Source of the DNA: Xenorhabdus yunnanensis
Lineage (GTDB): Bacteria; Pseudomonadota; Gammaproteobacteria; Enterobacterales; Enterobacteriaceae
Length of the DNA stretch: 64,000 bases
Reading direction: 5' to 3'
NCBI RefSeq assembly: GCF_028598805.1
Contig: NZ_JAQRFI010000014.1
Coordinates: 30,077-94,076, forward strand
The notes beneath the pieces were generated by a model that was given only the letters and a program-made list of their open reading frames with translations, was not told the origin of the DNA and did not search any database. The translations under genes were made by a program, and so were the position numbers. Shown piece after piece: positions 38,988-48,564 of this stretch. Each line of letters begins with the position of its first letter. Position 1 is the stretch's first letter.

Positions 38988-39335
38988 TTATGCTGTTTGA
39001 CGATCAGGTGCTGGCAAACGCTGATAGAGATCAATAATATTGCCGGCAAGATCTTGAATGACCATCGCGTTCATCAAGTGATCTTGAGCATGAACCGAGA
39101 TCAAATTGATGGGTAATTTTCCGCTCCCTTCATCTAACCCAATCAGTTTTGTCTGGATAACATGCGCGGCACGGGTTTCCTGTCGAGACTCCTCCATCAG
39201 CACTTCTGCCTGCTGAAAATTTCCCTCTTTCGCCTGTTGCAAGGCCATTAAGGCATTGCTGCGCGCACTGCCGGCATGTACCAGTAACTCAATAATGTGC
39301 TGTTCAAAATCCTGCGGTTTTAAATCAATAGACAC
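38988..39335 (-). CDS. PTS lactose/cellobiose-type EIIA
   Basis: A 115-residue EIIA, helical, with the phospho-His in LISVHAQDHLMNAM (near residue 82). It accepts phosphate from HPr and passes it to EIIB. It starts at GTG 39335 with GGGGGATGG before it, 18 bp after the EIIC gene. Confidence 0.9.
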   Translation of the reverse strand: MSIDLKPQDFEQHIIELLVHAGSARSNALMALQQAKEGNFQQAEVLMEESRQETRAAHVIQTKLIGLDEGSGKLPINLISVHAQDHLMNAMVIQDLAGNIIDLYQRLPAPDRQTA

Positions 39336-39353
39336 GCGTCCATCCCCCTGAAA

Positions 39354-40655
39354 TTATTGCTTCACCGAAACCTGTGCCTGCTGCTCTTCAGCCAAAAGCT
39401 GTTTTTCATACACCTTGAAGAAGGGATACCAAATCAGTAAATCAATCACCATCAATAACCCAACCAGCACAAGCGCCCGATAATCCCAAGCGGCAGAAAT
39501 CAACGCGCCAATCGGGGCTGGCGCAGTCCACGGTGCGATGGCTATCATCTTTTGCACTAAATCCAAATGCAGGGCGCCATAAGCCAGTACCGCATTCACC
39601 AGAGGTACAAGCAGCAACGGAATCAATAACGTGGGATTCATTACAACCGGAGAACCAAACAGCAACGGTTCATTGATATTGAACATGGCTGGCACAACAC
39701 TCAGTTTGCCAATAGTTTTCAAATGAATTGAGCGGCTGCGCAGATAAAGGAACGCCAATACTAGTGTCGAACCTGAACCGCCGATACAAACGTAAAAAGA
39801 CCAATAAGGCGCGGTCAGAATTTGCGTTGTTGCCATTCCCTGAGTCATCAACGCGGCATTGGCTGCGATATTGGTCATAAAAATCGGATTAAGCAGCCCG
39901 GTAACGATATTGTCGCCGTGAATACCGGCAAACCACAGCAAATTAGCGATCAATACCAACAACATAACGGCAGGCAATGTATCTCCGACAGCAATCAGCG
40001 GCTGAAATACCTGCATTACGGCAGCGGGGAGCAGCAGATTGAACTCACTTTGCAGCAACAAACTAATGGGATACATCGTCAGCAGGATACCAATAACGGG
40101 ATACAGCAATTCAAAAGATCGGGCAATGGCAGGTGGGATCTGAGAAGGCATACGGATGGCGATATTGTATTTCTTAAGCAATCGAATCAACTCTACCGCC
40201 CAAATTGCGCAAATCAACGCAGTAAATACCCCTACCCCTCCCAGAAAGTCGAGCGGCATTTTATTTTCAACCTGCGGCGCTGCCGCCAGCAAAAACGCCA
40301 TCAAAGACAACAACGCAGAAGTCAAGCCATCCAATCCATAAGACTTTGCCAGACTATAGGCCGTCCCGATGGAGACAAAGACACTCATCAATCCCATCGT
40401 CATAAAGAAAGGCATCGTAATGGTTTTCCAATGGTTTTTGGAAAACGTCAGCCAAGCCTGACCAAATGAAGATGAAGTTTGAGCATCAAAAGGGGGATTA
40501 GCCACAATCAGCATAATACTGCCGATAATCAGAAAGGGCAGGGCGGAGATAAAACCATCACGTATCGCTATAATATGCCGCTGGCCACCGATTTTGCCTG
40601 CAATGGGAGCGATATGGCTTTCTACAATACGTGTCACGGAAGCATAAATACTCAT
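39354..40655 (-). CDS. PTS cellobiose-type EIIC permease
   Basis: A 433-residue membrane component with about ten hydrophobic segments; VTRIVESHIAPIAGKIGGQR, FLIIGSIMLIV and FNINEPLLFGSPVVMNP are lactose/cellobiose EIIC signatures. It carries the sugar through the inner membrane during phosphorylation. It is 24 bp after the EIIB gene. Confidence 0.92.
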   Translation of the reverse strand: MSIYASVTRIVESHIAPIAGKIGGQRHIIAIRDGFISALPFLIIGSIMLIVANPPFDAQTSSSFGQAWLTFSKNHWKTITMPFFMTMGLMSVFVSIGTAYSLAKSYGLDGLTSALLSLMAFLLAAAPQVENKMPLDFLGGVGVFTALICAIWAVELIRLLKKYNIAIRMPSQIPPAIARSFELLYPVIGILLTMYPISLLLQSEFNLLLPAAVMQVFQPLIAVGDTLPAVMLLVLIANLLWFAGIHGDNIVTGLLNPIFMTNIAANAALMTQGMATTQILTAPYWSFYVCIGGSGSTLVLAFLYLRSRSIHLKTIGKLSVVPAMFNINEPLLFGSPVVMNPTLLIPLLLVPLVNAVLAYGALHLDLVQKMIAIAPWTAPAPIGALISAAWDYRALVLVGLLMVIDLLIWYPFFKVYEKQLLAEEQQAQVSVKQ

Positions 40656-40679
40656 AGACCCACTCCGTTCGATGGAAGT

Positions 40680-40985
40680 TTATTCCAGCAGGTTCAAGGC
40701 ATGATCCAACACCTTATCACCGCGAAGCGCACCATAATCCAACATATCAATCAAGCTGATGGGTTTACCCAACGGTTCAGCCAGCGCGGTAAAACAAGCA
40801 AGCTCATACCGAATTTGCGGCCCAAGTAAAATGACATCGGCGTCATGAATACACGCTTCCAACTCCATCGCTGGCAAGGCCTTGATAACTAATTCCAGCT
40901 CCCGTTTTTCAGCTTCCGACTGCATACGTTGCACCAACATACTGGTAGACATCCCTGCTGCACAACACAATAAAATAGTTTTCAT
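40680..40985 (-). CDS. PTS cellobiose-type EIIB
   Basis: A 101-residue EIIB with the phospho-Cys in LLCCAAGMSTSMLV (Cys8 likely). It is the first gene of the leftward operon. The substrate is a beta-glucoside such as cellobiose or chitobiose; which one cannot be decided here. Confidence 0.92.
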   Translation of the reverse strand: MKTILLCCAAGMSTSMLVQRMQSEAEKRELELVIKALPAMELEACIHDADVILLGPQIRYELACFTALAEPLGKPISLIDMLDYGALRGDKVLDHALNLLE

Positions 40986-41032
40986 AGTTTTGTTCTCTTT
41001 GTTGTTATCTCGTTATTATTTCTCTTAAATCA

Positions 41033-41060
41033 ATTATGAGAGCGCTCTCATTTGAGTTAA
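41033..41060 (-). promoter_or_regulatory. PTS operon promoter with LacI-type operator
   Basis: ATGAGAGCGCTCTCAT (41036-41051) is a perfect 16-bp palindrome of the LacI/GalR type. On the minus strand it lies between -35 TTAACT (41060-41055) and -10 CATAAT (41038-41033), so a bound repressor would occlude the promoter. Confidence 0.7.
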
Positions 41061-41164
41061 GGCTAACAGGTTATTTTGCGATTGCTGCGATAGGAGTCTC
41101 ACAATTTGATAAGTCATAATTAAGCAAATGGATGAAATGCGATCGGTAATACAAATAATAAGTA

Positions 41165-41227
41165 GAGAAAAATGGTAGAATTTTCCCGCTCTAAAAAATT
41201 CTTATAAAACAGTTGGATAAAATTAGT
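41165..41227 (+). promoter_or_regulatory. CRISPR leader of array 1
   Basis: AT-rich leader ending ACAGTTGGATAAAATTA just before the first repeat. The blocks ATGGTAGAATTTT and CAGTTGGATAAAATTA are shared with the other two leaders. It sits at the end away from the degenerate repeat. Confidence 0.8.
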
Positions 41228-41988
41228 GTGTTCCCCGTGAGTACGGGGATAAACCGGATTATTGGAGCGATGGCTGGGAGGGAATGGGGTGTTCCCCGTG
41301 AGTACGGGGATAAACCGTATTACTATTTTTGTTTAGCCAGGGAAAACACGTGTTCCCCGTGAGTACGGGGATAAACCGAACCGAGAGACAGTAATAACCA
41401 TATTTCAGGGGTGTTCCCCGTGAGTACGGGGATAAACCGCCTTCTGCCTTTGCCAAAACTCCGGTCATGGAGTGTTCCCCGTGAGTACGGGGATAAACCT
41501 CCGACTGACAATGCTTCTCTCTGCTTGCACCAGTGTTCCCCGTGAGTACGGGGATAAACCGAAGCAGACGTAATTTTGATTTCATCACCGTACGTGTTCC
41601 CCGTGAGTACGGGGATAAACCGCGATGCAATGAAGAACCTGATTGGCCTTGAGCGTGTTCCCCGTGAGTACGGGGATAAACCGTTTTGCACAATTGCTTA
41701 AATATGATGAAGATTGTGTTCCCCGTGAGTACGGGAATAAACCGTACCGATCTTGACGCTAAAACAGACCCGGGTTGTGTTCCCCGTGAGTACGGGGATA
41801 AACCGGAGATCGATGGGTAACTGTAAAGACTGATGCTGTGTTCCCCGTGAGTACGGGGATAAACCGGCCAGTCACTGGTTTGGTTACAGTCAGTGGCAGT
41901 GTTCCCCGTGAGTACGGGGATAAACCGCCTAACGGTGTCAGCGAGAAATTATCTAATGTGTGTTCCCCGTAAGTACGGGGATAAATCA
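41228..41988 (+). CRISPR. Type I-E CRISPR array 1, 13 repeats
   Basis: 29-bp repeats (start GTGTTCCCC, stem CCCCGT/ACGGGG, loop GAGT, end GATAAACCG) every 61 bp from 41228 to 41960, with twelve 32-bp spacers. Variants: last base T in the repeat at 41472; a G to A in the stem at 41716; and a decayed final repeat at 41960 (GTAAGTAC, end ATCA). The leader is on the left, so transcription runs rightward and the oldest end is at 41988. I see no duplicated spacer. Six-frame ORFs over it are artefacts of the repeats. Confidence 0.98.
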
Positions 41989-42046
41989 CAAAAAGCTGGT
42001 CGCCACACTAATTATTGTGAAACCAGCTTGCTTAAGATTAAAACTA

Positions 42047-42367
42047 TCAGGATTCAGATGAGAATGCTGATGCTGATGCAGACACTGATGCTGAGTACAA
42101 GTGAGCAGCCCATTCACTATACTGACAAACAAATATAGCAGCAGCTTTTGATGATAATGGATCTGCTAATCTCTTAACTTTATCTCTTATCTGTGCCGCA
42201 GTATTTAATGAGGTTCCTACATAAGTTCCTGTAGGTAAAGCCATTATCTGACCATCGGAAAATCTGATGTTTCTATTAAAATCAATTAGCCTCATTGATT
42301 CATGAAGTAATTCATATTCTCTTATGCCTGCCCCAAAAATTTCAACACGAACCATGTAAATAGCCAT
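42047..42367 (-). CDS. DUF2622-like small protein
   Basis: 106 residues: IYMVRVEIFGAGIREYELLH, then a DG-x-x-x-LPTGTYVG core like the DUF2622 proteins I recall (VRVEL...LH...DG...LPTA.Y). The C-terminus is a Ser/Ala repeat (SASVSASASAFSS). GAGAGGG precedes the ATG. Its role is unknown; it lies between the CRISPR array and the orphan leader and repeat. Confidence 0.5.
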   Translation of the reverse strand: MAIYMVRVEIFGAGIREYELLHESMRLIDFNRNIRFSDGQIMALPTGTYVGTSLNTAAQIRDKVKRLADPLSSKAAAIFVCQYSEWAAHLYSASVSASASAFSSES

Positions 42368-42559
42368 CTTTTAGCCCTCTCAATATTATTTAAGAAAAAA
42401 CCAAAGTATCTACTTTCTTAATCACAATAAGTTATAGCCACATCCCATATTTCTGAGGGTATTGTGGTTCGTTGGTGAATGTAACAGTCATTAATGCCGC
42501 TACGCCATATCAATAAATCACAGTTATTTGAGGAACCTCTTTCCCTATTACTCGCGGTT

Positions 42560-42588
42560 GAATTCCTCGTAAGTTTGGAAATAATCGG
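42560..42588. repeat. Possible decayed CRISPR repeat
   Basis: 29 bases beginning GAATTCCTCGTAAG match the array-1 repeat at about 19 of 29 positions. This could be chance. Confidence 0.25.
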
Positions 42589-42873
42589 ATTAGGTATCAA
42601 CTAGAAACATACTGAGTATTTTTCAGCCACGAAGTTTGTCAATTTTGATTATTTGGAAAGGAAATTTTCCAGAAATACCATCCTGTTAAAAACCGTTTAA
42701 ACGCATCAAAGGTTTTGAAAAATCTGGCACAGGAAATTCTAAGGAATAGAAAACGTCCTATAATTGCTTACAGGTGTTTTTGTGGAAGCAACTGACTATT
42801 TCTGACAATCAACTTCGCTATTTAAATACATGGAAATTATTAGTAACGATTTTAAATCTGCTCAGTCATATGC

Positions 42874-42902
42874 AGGTTTATCCCCGTAGGTACGGGGAAC
42901 AC
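42874..42902 (-). CRISPR. Solo CRISPR repeat with its own leader (minus strand)
   Basis: One 29-bp repeat, read on the minus strand, starts GTGTTCCCCGTACCTACG and ends GATAAACCT. It has the same stem as array 1 but the loop ACCT. A leader follows on its right side. No second repeat is seen within 61 bp in either direction. Confidence 0.85.
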
Positions 42903-42975
42903 CTAATTTTATCCAACTGTTTTATAACCACTTTTTAGAGCGGGAAAATTCTACCATTTTTTCAGCTTATAAAGC
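42903..42975 (-). promoter_or_regulatory. CRISPR leader of the solo repeat
   Basis: Read on the minus strand it carries ATGGTAGAATTTTCCCGCTC and ACAGTTGGATAAAATTAG. It is nearly identical to the array-1 leader, and longer in its match to it than array 2 is. Confidence 0.8.
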
Positions 42976-43052
42976 AGTCAAATTCGTTCTTCTATTTTTT
43001 TCTTACTACCTTCTATAAATTAGATTGAATTTCATCCATTTTTAACACGACA

Positions 43053-43081
43053 GAGTTCCCCATAAGTACGATGCTAAACTT
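43053..43081 (+). repeat. Decayed CRISPR-like repeat
   Basis: 29 bases starting GAGTTCCCCATAAGTACG match the array-1 repeat at 21 of 29 positions, with the flanking stem partly lost. It is not part of a regular array. Confidence 0.45.
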
Positions 43082-43198
43082 TATGAAATGATGACTTTCG
43101 TTAACTCAGTGACTCTATCGATAATACCTTAAAGTGTTTTCTCGATAAATTTGACCTGACTATCCCAAAAATCTAAGAATTTCACCTGATGGATAAGG

Positions 43199-43477
43199 TT
43201 AAACATCTTGCGAGAGATCACAAACACAGGGCTGCGTTTCATAGTTAGCATCGATCCACCCTCTATCCTCGTCTGTTACCGTAAAGCATTCTTTAGGTCT
43301 TCCGGCTAACAGTGATTCCAACATCAGCTTTTCTGCAATGGGAGTAAGCACAATTTTGTTATCTTCAATCGACAGGTCTAACTTCGAACCTATATGCAAG
43401 TTAAGCGTTTTCATAATGATTATTGGAATGCTGATAATGTTAGTACTGCCAGATTGACGAATAACAACAGCAGTCAT
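43199..43477 (-). CDS. Orphan MazE/ChpS-like antitoxin
   Basis: 92 residues from ATG 43477, which has AAGGAGA before it. The AbrB/MazE-type N-terminus reads VVIRQSGSTNIISIPIIIMK, then LNLHIGSKLDLSIEDNKIVL. The C-terminal tail would bind a toxin, as in PemI/ChpS. No toxin ORF follows on this strand, so it is an orphan. Confidence 0.7.
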   Translation of the reverse strand: MTAVVIRQSGSTNIISIPIIIMKTLNLHIGSKLDLSIEDNKIVLTPIAEKLMLESLLAGRPKECFTVTDEDRGWIDANYETQPCVCDLSQDV

Positions 43478-43710
43478 TTCTATCTCTCCTTTTACTGTAA
43501 AGAAAGTCATCAAGATTTAAATCATAATGCTATGGAGCTTTCACCATTACCTATTCACATAACTTTAAATGTGATCAATATTCCATTTAAGTAAAAAAAT
43601 TAATGAGAGAACAATATAAAATAGGGTAATTTATCCAAATCCATTGTTAACGAAAAATATTTAACTGATTTTTTAATTAGAGTGCTATTTTTTTCAAACA
43701 GGAAAACACT

Positions 43711-44151
43711 TTGATCACCAACACCACAACAGAAACAACTTACTGGAATCGCATGGTGCCGGAACTCACTGTGACTGATTTCCCTGCTTCGCTCGATTTC
43801 TATCAGCGAATATTAGGGTTCGAAATATTAATTCAGCGAAAATATCCTGATTTTGTTTATTTAGGCTTAGGAGAAGCACAATTAATGCTGGAGGCATTTC
43901 ATAACAGTGGCTGGAATACCGGAGAACTTAGCAAGCCTTTAGGCCGTGGAATCAATTTTCAAATTGAAGTGGATGATGTCACACCAATTCTGGAAAATCT
44001 TAAAATTAACAAAATCGAGCTTTATCGCCCACTGAAAGACAACTATTATAACATAGGTGATACCCAAGCCTGCCAGAGAGAATTCCTTGTTCAAGACCCA
44101 GATGGTTATTTACTCCGGTTCAGTCAATATATCGAACACAAACAAAATTAA
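43711..44151 (+). CDS. VOC/bleomycin-resistance-like protein
   Basis: 146 residues of the glyoxalase/VOC fold: VPELTVTDFPASLDFYQRILGF, YLGLGEAQLMLE and REFLVQDPDGYLLRFSQYI. These are bleomycin-binding or small dioxygenase-like proteins. The TTG at 43711 has AGGAAAA in place; ATG 43753 would drop the first 14 residues. It is unrelated to the cas operon that follows. Confidence 0.75.
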   Translation: MITNTTTETTYWNRMVPELTVTDFPASLDFYQRILGFEILIQRKYPDFVYLGLGEAQLMLEAFHNSGWNTGELSKPLGRGINFQIEVDDVTPILENLKINKIELYRPLKDNYYNIGDTQACQREFLVQDPDGYLLRFSQYIEHKQN

Positions 44152-44203
44152 CAGTATTTCTTTAATGAGGCTCGGTTGAAATATTATTTCGCTGTGAAAA
44201 AGC

Positions 44204-46951
44204 ATGCCTGAGTTAATAAATAATTTTGCTTACCTCACTCAATATTGGGGAAAAGCCAAAAAGAATCCATATTCTGATGAAAATTATCATCTGCTGGCCT
44301 ATCACTGCCTGGATGTTGCCGCTGTAGGCCAATTATTATTGGCTCCACACAAAAAAATCACCCAAGATCTCGCAGACTTTTTGGATCTATCACCAGAATC
44401 ATTACAAAATCTGTTTTCATTCTTTCTGGTTCTGCATGATATCGGCAAATTTGCCTCCGCATTTCAGCAATTATATTCGCCAGAAGATACCGTTCTGATT
44501 AAACCTAATCAGCTCAAACCCTACGATTCCAGAAATTTCAGGCATGATCAGCTAGGGTTATTTTTCTGGAAGAAAATTCAGGACGATGTACTGTTTGCAT
44601 TAGTGGGAAACGATAATCTGCAACCCAGAGAAAAAGACCGAGCTCAGGATACTTTGATGGTATTAATGCAGTGTATGCTCGGTCATCACGGTAAACCCAT
44701 TGATGATGGTAGCTGGAAAGCGATTGTTGATTTTACCGAACCCCAAAATATTGATGATGCAACAGCATTTACCCATGAGCTGCTTAAACTTTTTCAACCT
44801 CATCTGCCACTGGAAAAATTACTGTCAGAAGAGTGGCAGCACCGCCTGAAACAAGTGAGCTGGCAATTTGCCGGTATTGTGGTGCTGGCAGATTGGATAG
44901 GCTCTGACAGCTATCATTTCCGTTATCAGACCAGAGCCATTTCAGTGGCAGGATATTGGCAGCTTACCCAAAAACAAGCGCAAGTTGCCCTGAATGACAA
45001 AGATATCCATAACACGCCGATAATATCTCCTTATACTTCTATTCAAGAGTATTACCATTTTGCGCCAACCCCATTACAAAAATGGGCTGAGGAAGTCCCG
45101 ATTGATGATTCTCCCCAACTTTTTTTTCTGGAAGATGTCACTGGTGCAGGCAAAACAGAAGCCGCCCTTGCCCTGACTCATCGCTTAATGCAGGCCGGCG
45201 CTGCGGACGGCTTCTATTTTGGCCTGCCGACAATGGCAACCTCCAACGCCATGTTTGGTCGGATCGCCAAACACTACCTTCAAATGTTCGATACAAAAAA
45301 CGGCAAACCGCCCAGCATTATTCTCGCTCACGGCGCACGTGAGATGAATGATGATTTCCAAGACATTATCCTGACCTCAGAACACAATGACAGTGATTAC
45401 ACCAGAGACGATATCACCGCAACAGCGCAGTGCCATCAATGGCTGGCTGACTCTAATAAAAAGGCGCTACTGGCATCGGTTGGCGTAGGCACTATCGATC
45501 AGGCTTTGCTTGCGGTTTTGCCGAGAAAATACCAGTCTCTCCGGCTCATCGGGCTAAATCGCAAGGTATTGATCTTTGACGAAGTACATTCCGCAGATGA
45601 GTACATGTTTGCATTGCTGGAAAGTCTGCTGAGCCTGCATTTGCACCAAGGGGGTTCCGTGGTATTACTGACCGCCACTCTCTCTTTAAAACAGCGCCAA
45701 CGGCTGGTGGATATCTGGTTATCCGCCAGAGGAATACCTCCACAAAAATTGCAGGAAACGGCCTTTCCATTGGCAACTCAGGTCACATTAAATCCAGAAA
45801 ACCCGCTGATTGAAACGCCCTTGCGCAGTCGCGCGGATGTCAGCCGTACCGTCGCGGTGAAAACAGTGAACCATCTGGATGAATGTGTACAAATCGCCCT
45901 GAACGCCGCTCAAAATGGGCAATGTGTGGTTTGGGTTCGCAACTCTGTGGATGATGCACTGCAAGCCTTCCGGCTTATTCAGTCACAGATGGATCAGCCG
46001 GAAAAATGCCTGTTATTCCACAGCCGCTTTATTTTGCATGACCGAAAAGCGATCGAAAACCGTGTACTGGGTATATTTGGCAAAGAAAGTACACAGAAGA
46101 ATCGACAAGGAACTATCCTGATAACAACGCAGGTTTTTCAGGAAAGCCTTGATGCTGATACCGATGTGATGATCTCTGATATCTGCCCAATTGATGATTT
46201 GATCCAGCGGGTTGGTCGCCTGCACCGCCATGCCCGCGATACAGAGGGAAAATATCAGAAAGGTATATCCGACAATCGCGCTGATCCTGAGTTATATCTC
46301 CATGCACCAGAATGGGATGATCAACCTAAAACTGATTGGCTGAGCAAAGATTTCCGCAATACCCAATATGTTTATTGTTCAGGCGGGCGTTTATGGCTTG
46401 GCCTGCGCGAACTGCGACGCTTAGGAGCCATTCGTATGCCAGCCGAGGCCCGAACCTTGATCGAAGCAGTTTACGGTGAAGGTGCGGATGAGCAAATTCC
46501 CGATGCACTCAGAGCCAAGGATAATGAAACAATAGCGGAAGGTCGTAGTAAAGACGCCATCGCACGATCGCAAATCCTGAAATGGCAGCACTATGAATAT
46601 AGTAAACGCAGTGCTGGCGGCTGGTATGACGATGACAGAGATATCAATACCCGGCTTAGCGACATCGAAACGGTAAGCGTACTGCTGGTCAAACTGACCG
46701 AAAGCGGTGAGCTGATGCCGTGGATAAATGATGAAAAATTCCCCGTTCAACTCAGTATCGTCAAAATCTCAAAAAACAAATTTGCCGATAAGTTGCAACC
46801 TGTACCGGAATCTCTTTCTCAGGCAGTGGAGCGATTACAAGAGAAATTCAAGGCCGTCAAATACCTGCAAATCTGGCTGCCTGAACTTGACCCCAATTTT
46901 ACTTACGATCCCAACATGGGTTTTTATGAACCCCCTAAGCAGGAGGCGTGA
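44204..46951 (+). CDS. cas3: Cas3 helicase-nuclease, type I-E
   Basis: 915 residues. The N-terminal HD nuclease has FLVLHDIGKFASAFQ near residue 80 and GHHGKP. The helicase core has VTGAGKTEA near 312 and DEVHSADEY near 459, with SRFILHDR and IQRVGRLHRH in the second half. It degrades DNA that Cascade has opened. It is the first gene of the cas block and overlaps casA by 1 bp. Confidence 0.97.
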   Translation: MPELINNFAYLTQYWGKAKKNPYSDENYHLLAYHCLDVAAVGQLLLAPHKKITQDLADFLDLSPESLQNLFSFFLVLHDIGKFASAFQQLYSPEDTVLIKPNQLKPYDSRNFRHDQLGLFFWKKIQDDVLFALVGNDNLQPREKDRAQDTLMVLMQCMLGHHGKPIDDGSWKAIVDFTEPQNIDDATAFTHELLKLFQPHLPLEKLLSEEWQHRLKQVSWQFAGIVVLADWIGSDSYHFRYQTRAISVAGYWQLTQKQAQVALNDKDIHNTPIISPYTSIQEYYHFAPTPLQKWAEEVPIDDSPQLFFLEDVTGAGKTEAALALTHRLMQAGAADGFYFGLPTMATSNAMFGRIAKHYLQMFDTKNGKPPSIILAHGAREMNDDFQDIILTSEHNDSDYTRDDITATAQCHQWLADSNKKALLASVGVGTIDQALLAVLPRKYQSLRLIGLNRKVLIFDEVHSADEYMFALLESLLSLHLHQGGSVVLLTATLSLKQRQRLVDIWLSARGIPPQKLQETAFPLATQVTLNPENPLIETPLRSRADVSRTVAVKTVNHLDECVQIALNAAQNGQCVVWVRNSVDDALQAFRLIQSQMDQPEKCLLFHSRFILHDRKAIENRVLGIFGKESTQKNRQGTILITTQVFQESLDADTDVMISDICPIDDLIQRVGRLHRHARDTEGKYQKGISDNRADPELYLHAPEWDDQPKTDWLSKDFRNTQYVYCSGGRLWLGLRELRRLGAIRMPAEARTLIEAVYGEGADEQIPDALRAKDNETIAEGRSKDAIARSQILKWQHYEYSKRSAGGWYDDDRDINTRLSDIETVSVLLVKLTESGELMPWINDEKFPVQLSIVKISKNKFADKLQPVPESLSQAVERLQEKFKAVKYLQIWLPELDPNFTYDPNMGFYEPPKQEA

Positions 46952-48564
46952 TGAATCTCGTTAAAGACGCATGGCTGATTTTTAGAATGAGAAATGGCAG
47001 TGAGCAAAAGCTGCCGCTGGCGGCAATCTGCGATCCCGCTGTTATGGATTTTGCCCTGCCACGGGCAGATTTTCAGGGGGCGGCTTATCAACTGGCAATT
47101 GGCTTGCTACAAACCGTTTTTGCTCCCGAAGATAAATATGAGTGGCATGAATTTTATGAACAAGCCCCCATACAAGCAGATTTGCAGACCGCCTTTAATC
47201 GCGTGGAGCATGCTTTTAATCTGACAGGGGATGGCCCGCTGTTTATGCAGGATTTTGATTCGTTAGCTGAAAGAAAATCCACCAGCATTTCAGGATTGCT
47301 AATTGAATCACCTGGTGAAAAAACATTAAAGGATAATACCGACCACTTTATCAAACGCGGTCAATGTGAAGTAATTTCCCCTGAAATGGCCGCCATTGCC
47401 CTATTCACATTACAGATTAATGCCCCTGCCGGCGGTGTCGGGCATCGTGTCGGGTTACGGGGCGGCGGCCCGCTGACGACGTTAATTCAGCCACAAGAAT
47501 GGGATGCTTCGCTCTGGCAAAAACTTTGGCTCAACGTCATTAATCGAGAACGTTGGTCTTATTCAGATCCTGATCTCAATAGTTCTGCTATTTTTCCGTG
47601 GCTGGGTAAAACTCATACCAGCCAAAAATCAGGTACAGAAATCTACGCCCATAATGTGCATGAACTGCATATGTATTGGGCGATGCCACGGAGAATTCGT
47701 CTGGAAATAGACGATAAACCAGCTATTTGCCAATTAACGGGGCAAGCAACCAGTCAGTCGGTTTCTGGTTATCGCACTCAAAACTATGGCAACAATTACT
47801 CTGGCACATGGAAACACCCCTTAACGCCCTATCGATGGAATCCGAAAAAATCGAATGAAGAACACCTTTCCGTCAAAGGGCAACCCGGCGGTATTACCTA
47901 CAAGATCTGGGATAGCCTGACTTTTTCCGATAACGAATATGGTCAAGATGCCGCCAAAGTTGTTGAACATTTTAACCAGCTCAGTGACTATTTTGCGGAT
48001 GAACAGAGCGCTACCCCACGGTTATGGGTTTTTGGCTACGATATGGACAATATGAAAGCCCGTGGTTGGTATTCCACCACCTTACCTCTGTTTTCCATGC
48101 CGATGGACAAAAAAGATGCCATTTTCCGGCGGGTCAAAACATTACAAAACCTTTCTGCTTATGCATTAACTCAGTGTCGTACCCAAATCAAAAGCGCATG
48201 GTTCAATCGTCCAAATGATGTCAAAGGCGATATGTCGTTTATTGACGCTGCTTTCTATCAACGTACCCAAGCCGCTTTCTTTAAGGCAGTACAGCAAATT
48301 ATCAGTAGTCAACACAAGGCTTCCTCTCTATCCACGAAGGAAGCCACAATCTGGCTCCATCAACTGAAAAACACCTGCTTTGATCTCTTTGATGAGTTCG
48401 TACTATCAGAAGAGACCGATCCCAAGCATCTGCCTAAAAAAATCGAGGCACGGCAAATTCTGACCAAATGGCTGATGGTTTCCAAAGACATCAAATCATT
48501 TATGACAGAACACAAGATAGCAACCAAATCATCTAAGAAACAAAAGGAGGTTATCAATGAATAA
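46951..48564 (+). CDS. casA: Cascade subunit Cse1 (CasA, Cas8e)
   Basis: 537 residues; the ATG at 46951 overlaps the cas3 stop and AGGAGGCG precedes it. The in-frame GTG at 46948 is the alternative. Large subunit that recognises the PAM and recruits Cas3. Family marks: AWLIFRMRNGSEQKLPL, GGVGHRVGLRGGGPLTTLI and FGYDMDNMKARGWYS. Confidence 0.95.
   Translation: MNLVKDAWLIFRMRNGSEQKLPLAAICDPAVMDFALPRADFQGAAYQLAIGLLQTVFAPEDKYEWHEFYEQAPIQADLQTAFNRVEHAFNLTGDGPLFMQDFDSLAERKSTSISGLLIESPGEKTLKDNTDHFIKRGQCEVISPEMAAIALFTLQINAPAGGVGHRVGLRGGGPLTTLIQPQEWDASLWQKLWLNVINRERWSYSDPDLNSSAIFPWLGKTHTSQKSGTEIYAHNVHELHMYWAMPRRIRLEIDDKPAICQLTGQATSQSVSGYRTQNYGNNYSGTWKHPLTPYRWNPKKSNEEHLSVKGQPGGITYKIWDSLTFSDNEYGQDAAKVVEHFNQLSDYFADEQSATPRLWVFGYDMDNMKARGWYSTTLPLFSMPMDKKDAIFRRVKTLQNLSAYALTQCRTQIKSAWFNRPNDVKGDMSFIDAAFYQRTQAAFFKAVQQIISSQHKASSLSTKEATIWLHQLKNTCFDLFDEFVLSEETDPKHLPKKIEARQILTKWLMVSKDIKSFMTEHKIATKSSKKQKEVINE

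Noticed and set aside
41259..41989. ORFs across CRISPR array 1 giving repeated YPRTHGEH-like peptides
   Set aside because: These are translations of the repeats; the 61-bp period rotates the frame and makes protein-like repeats.
42418..42600. 60-residue minus-strand ORF
   Set aside because: No ribosome site, no family likeness and low complexity; a decayed repeat lies inside.
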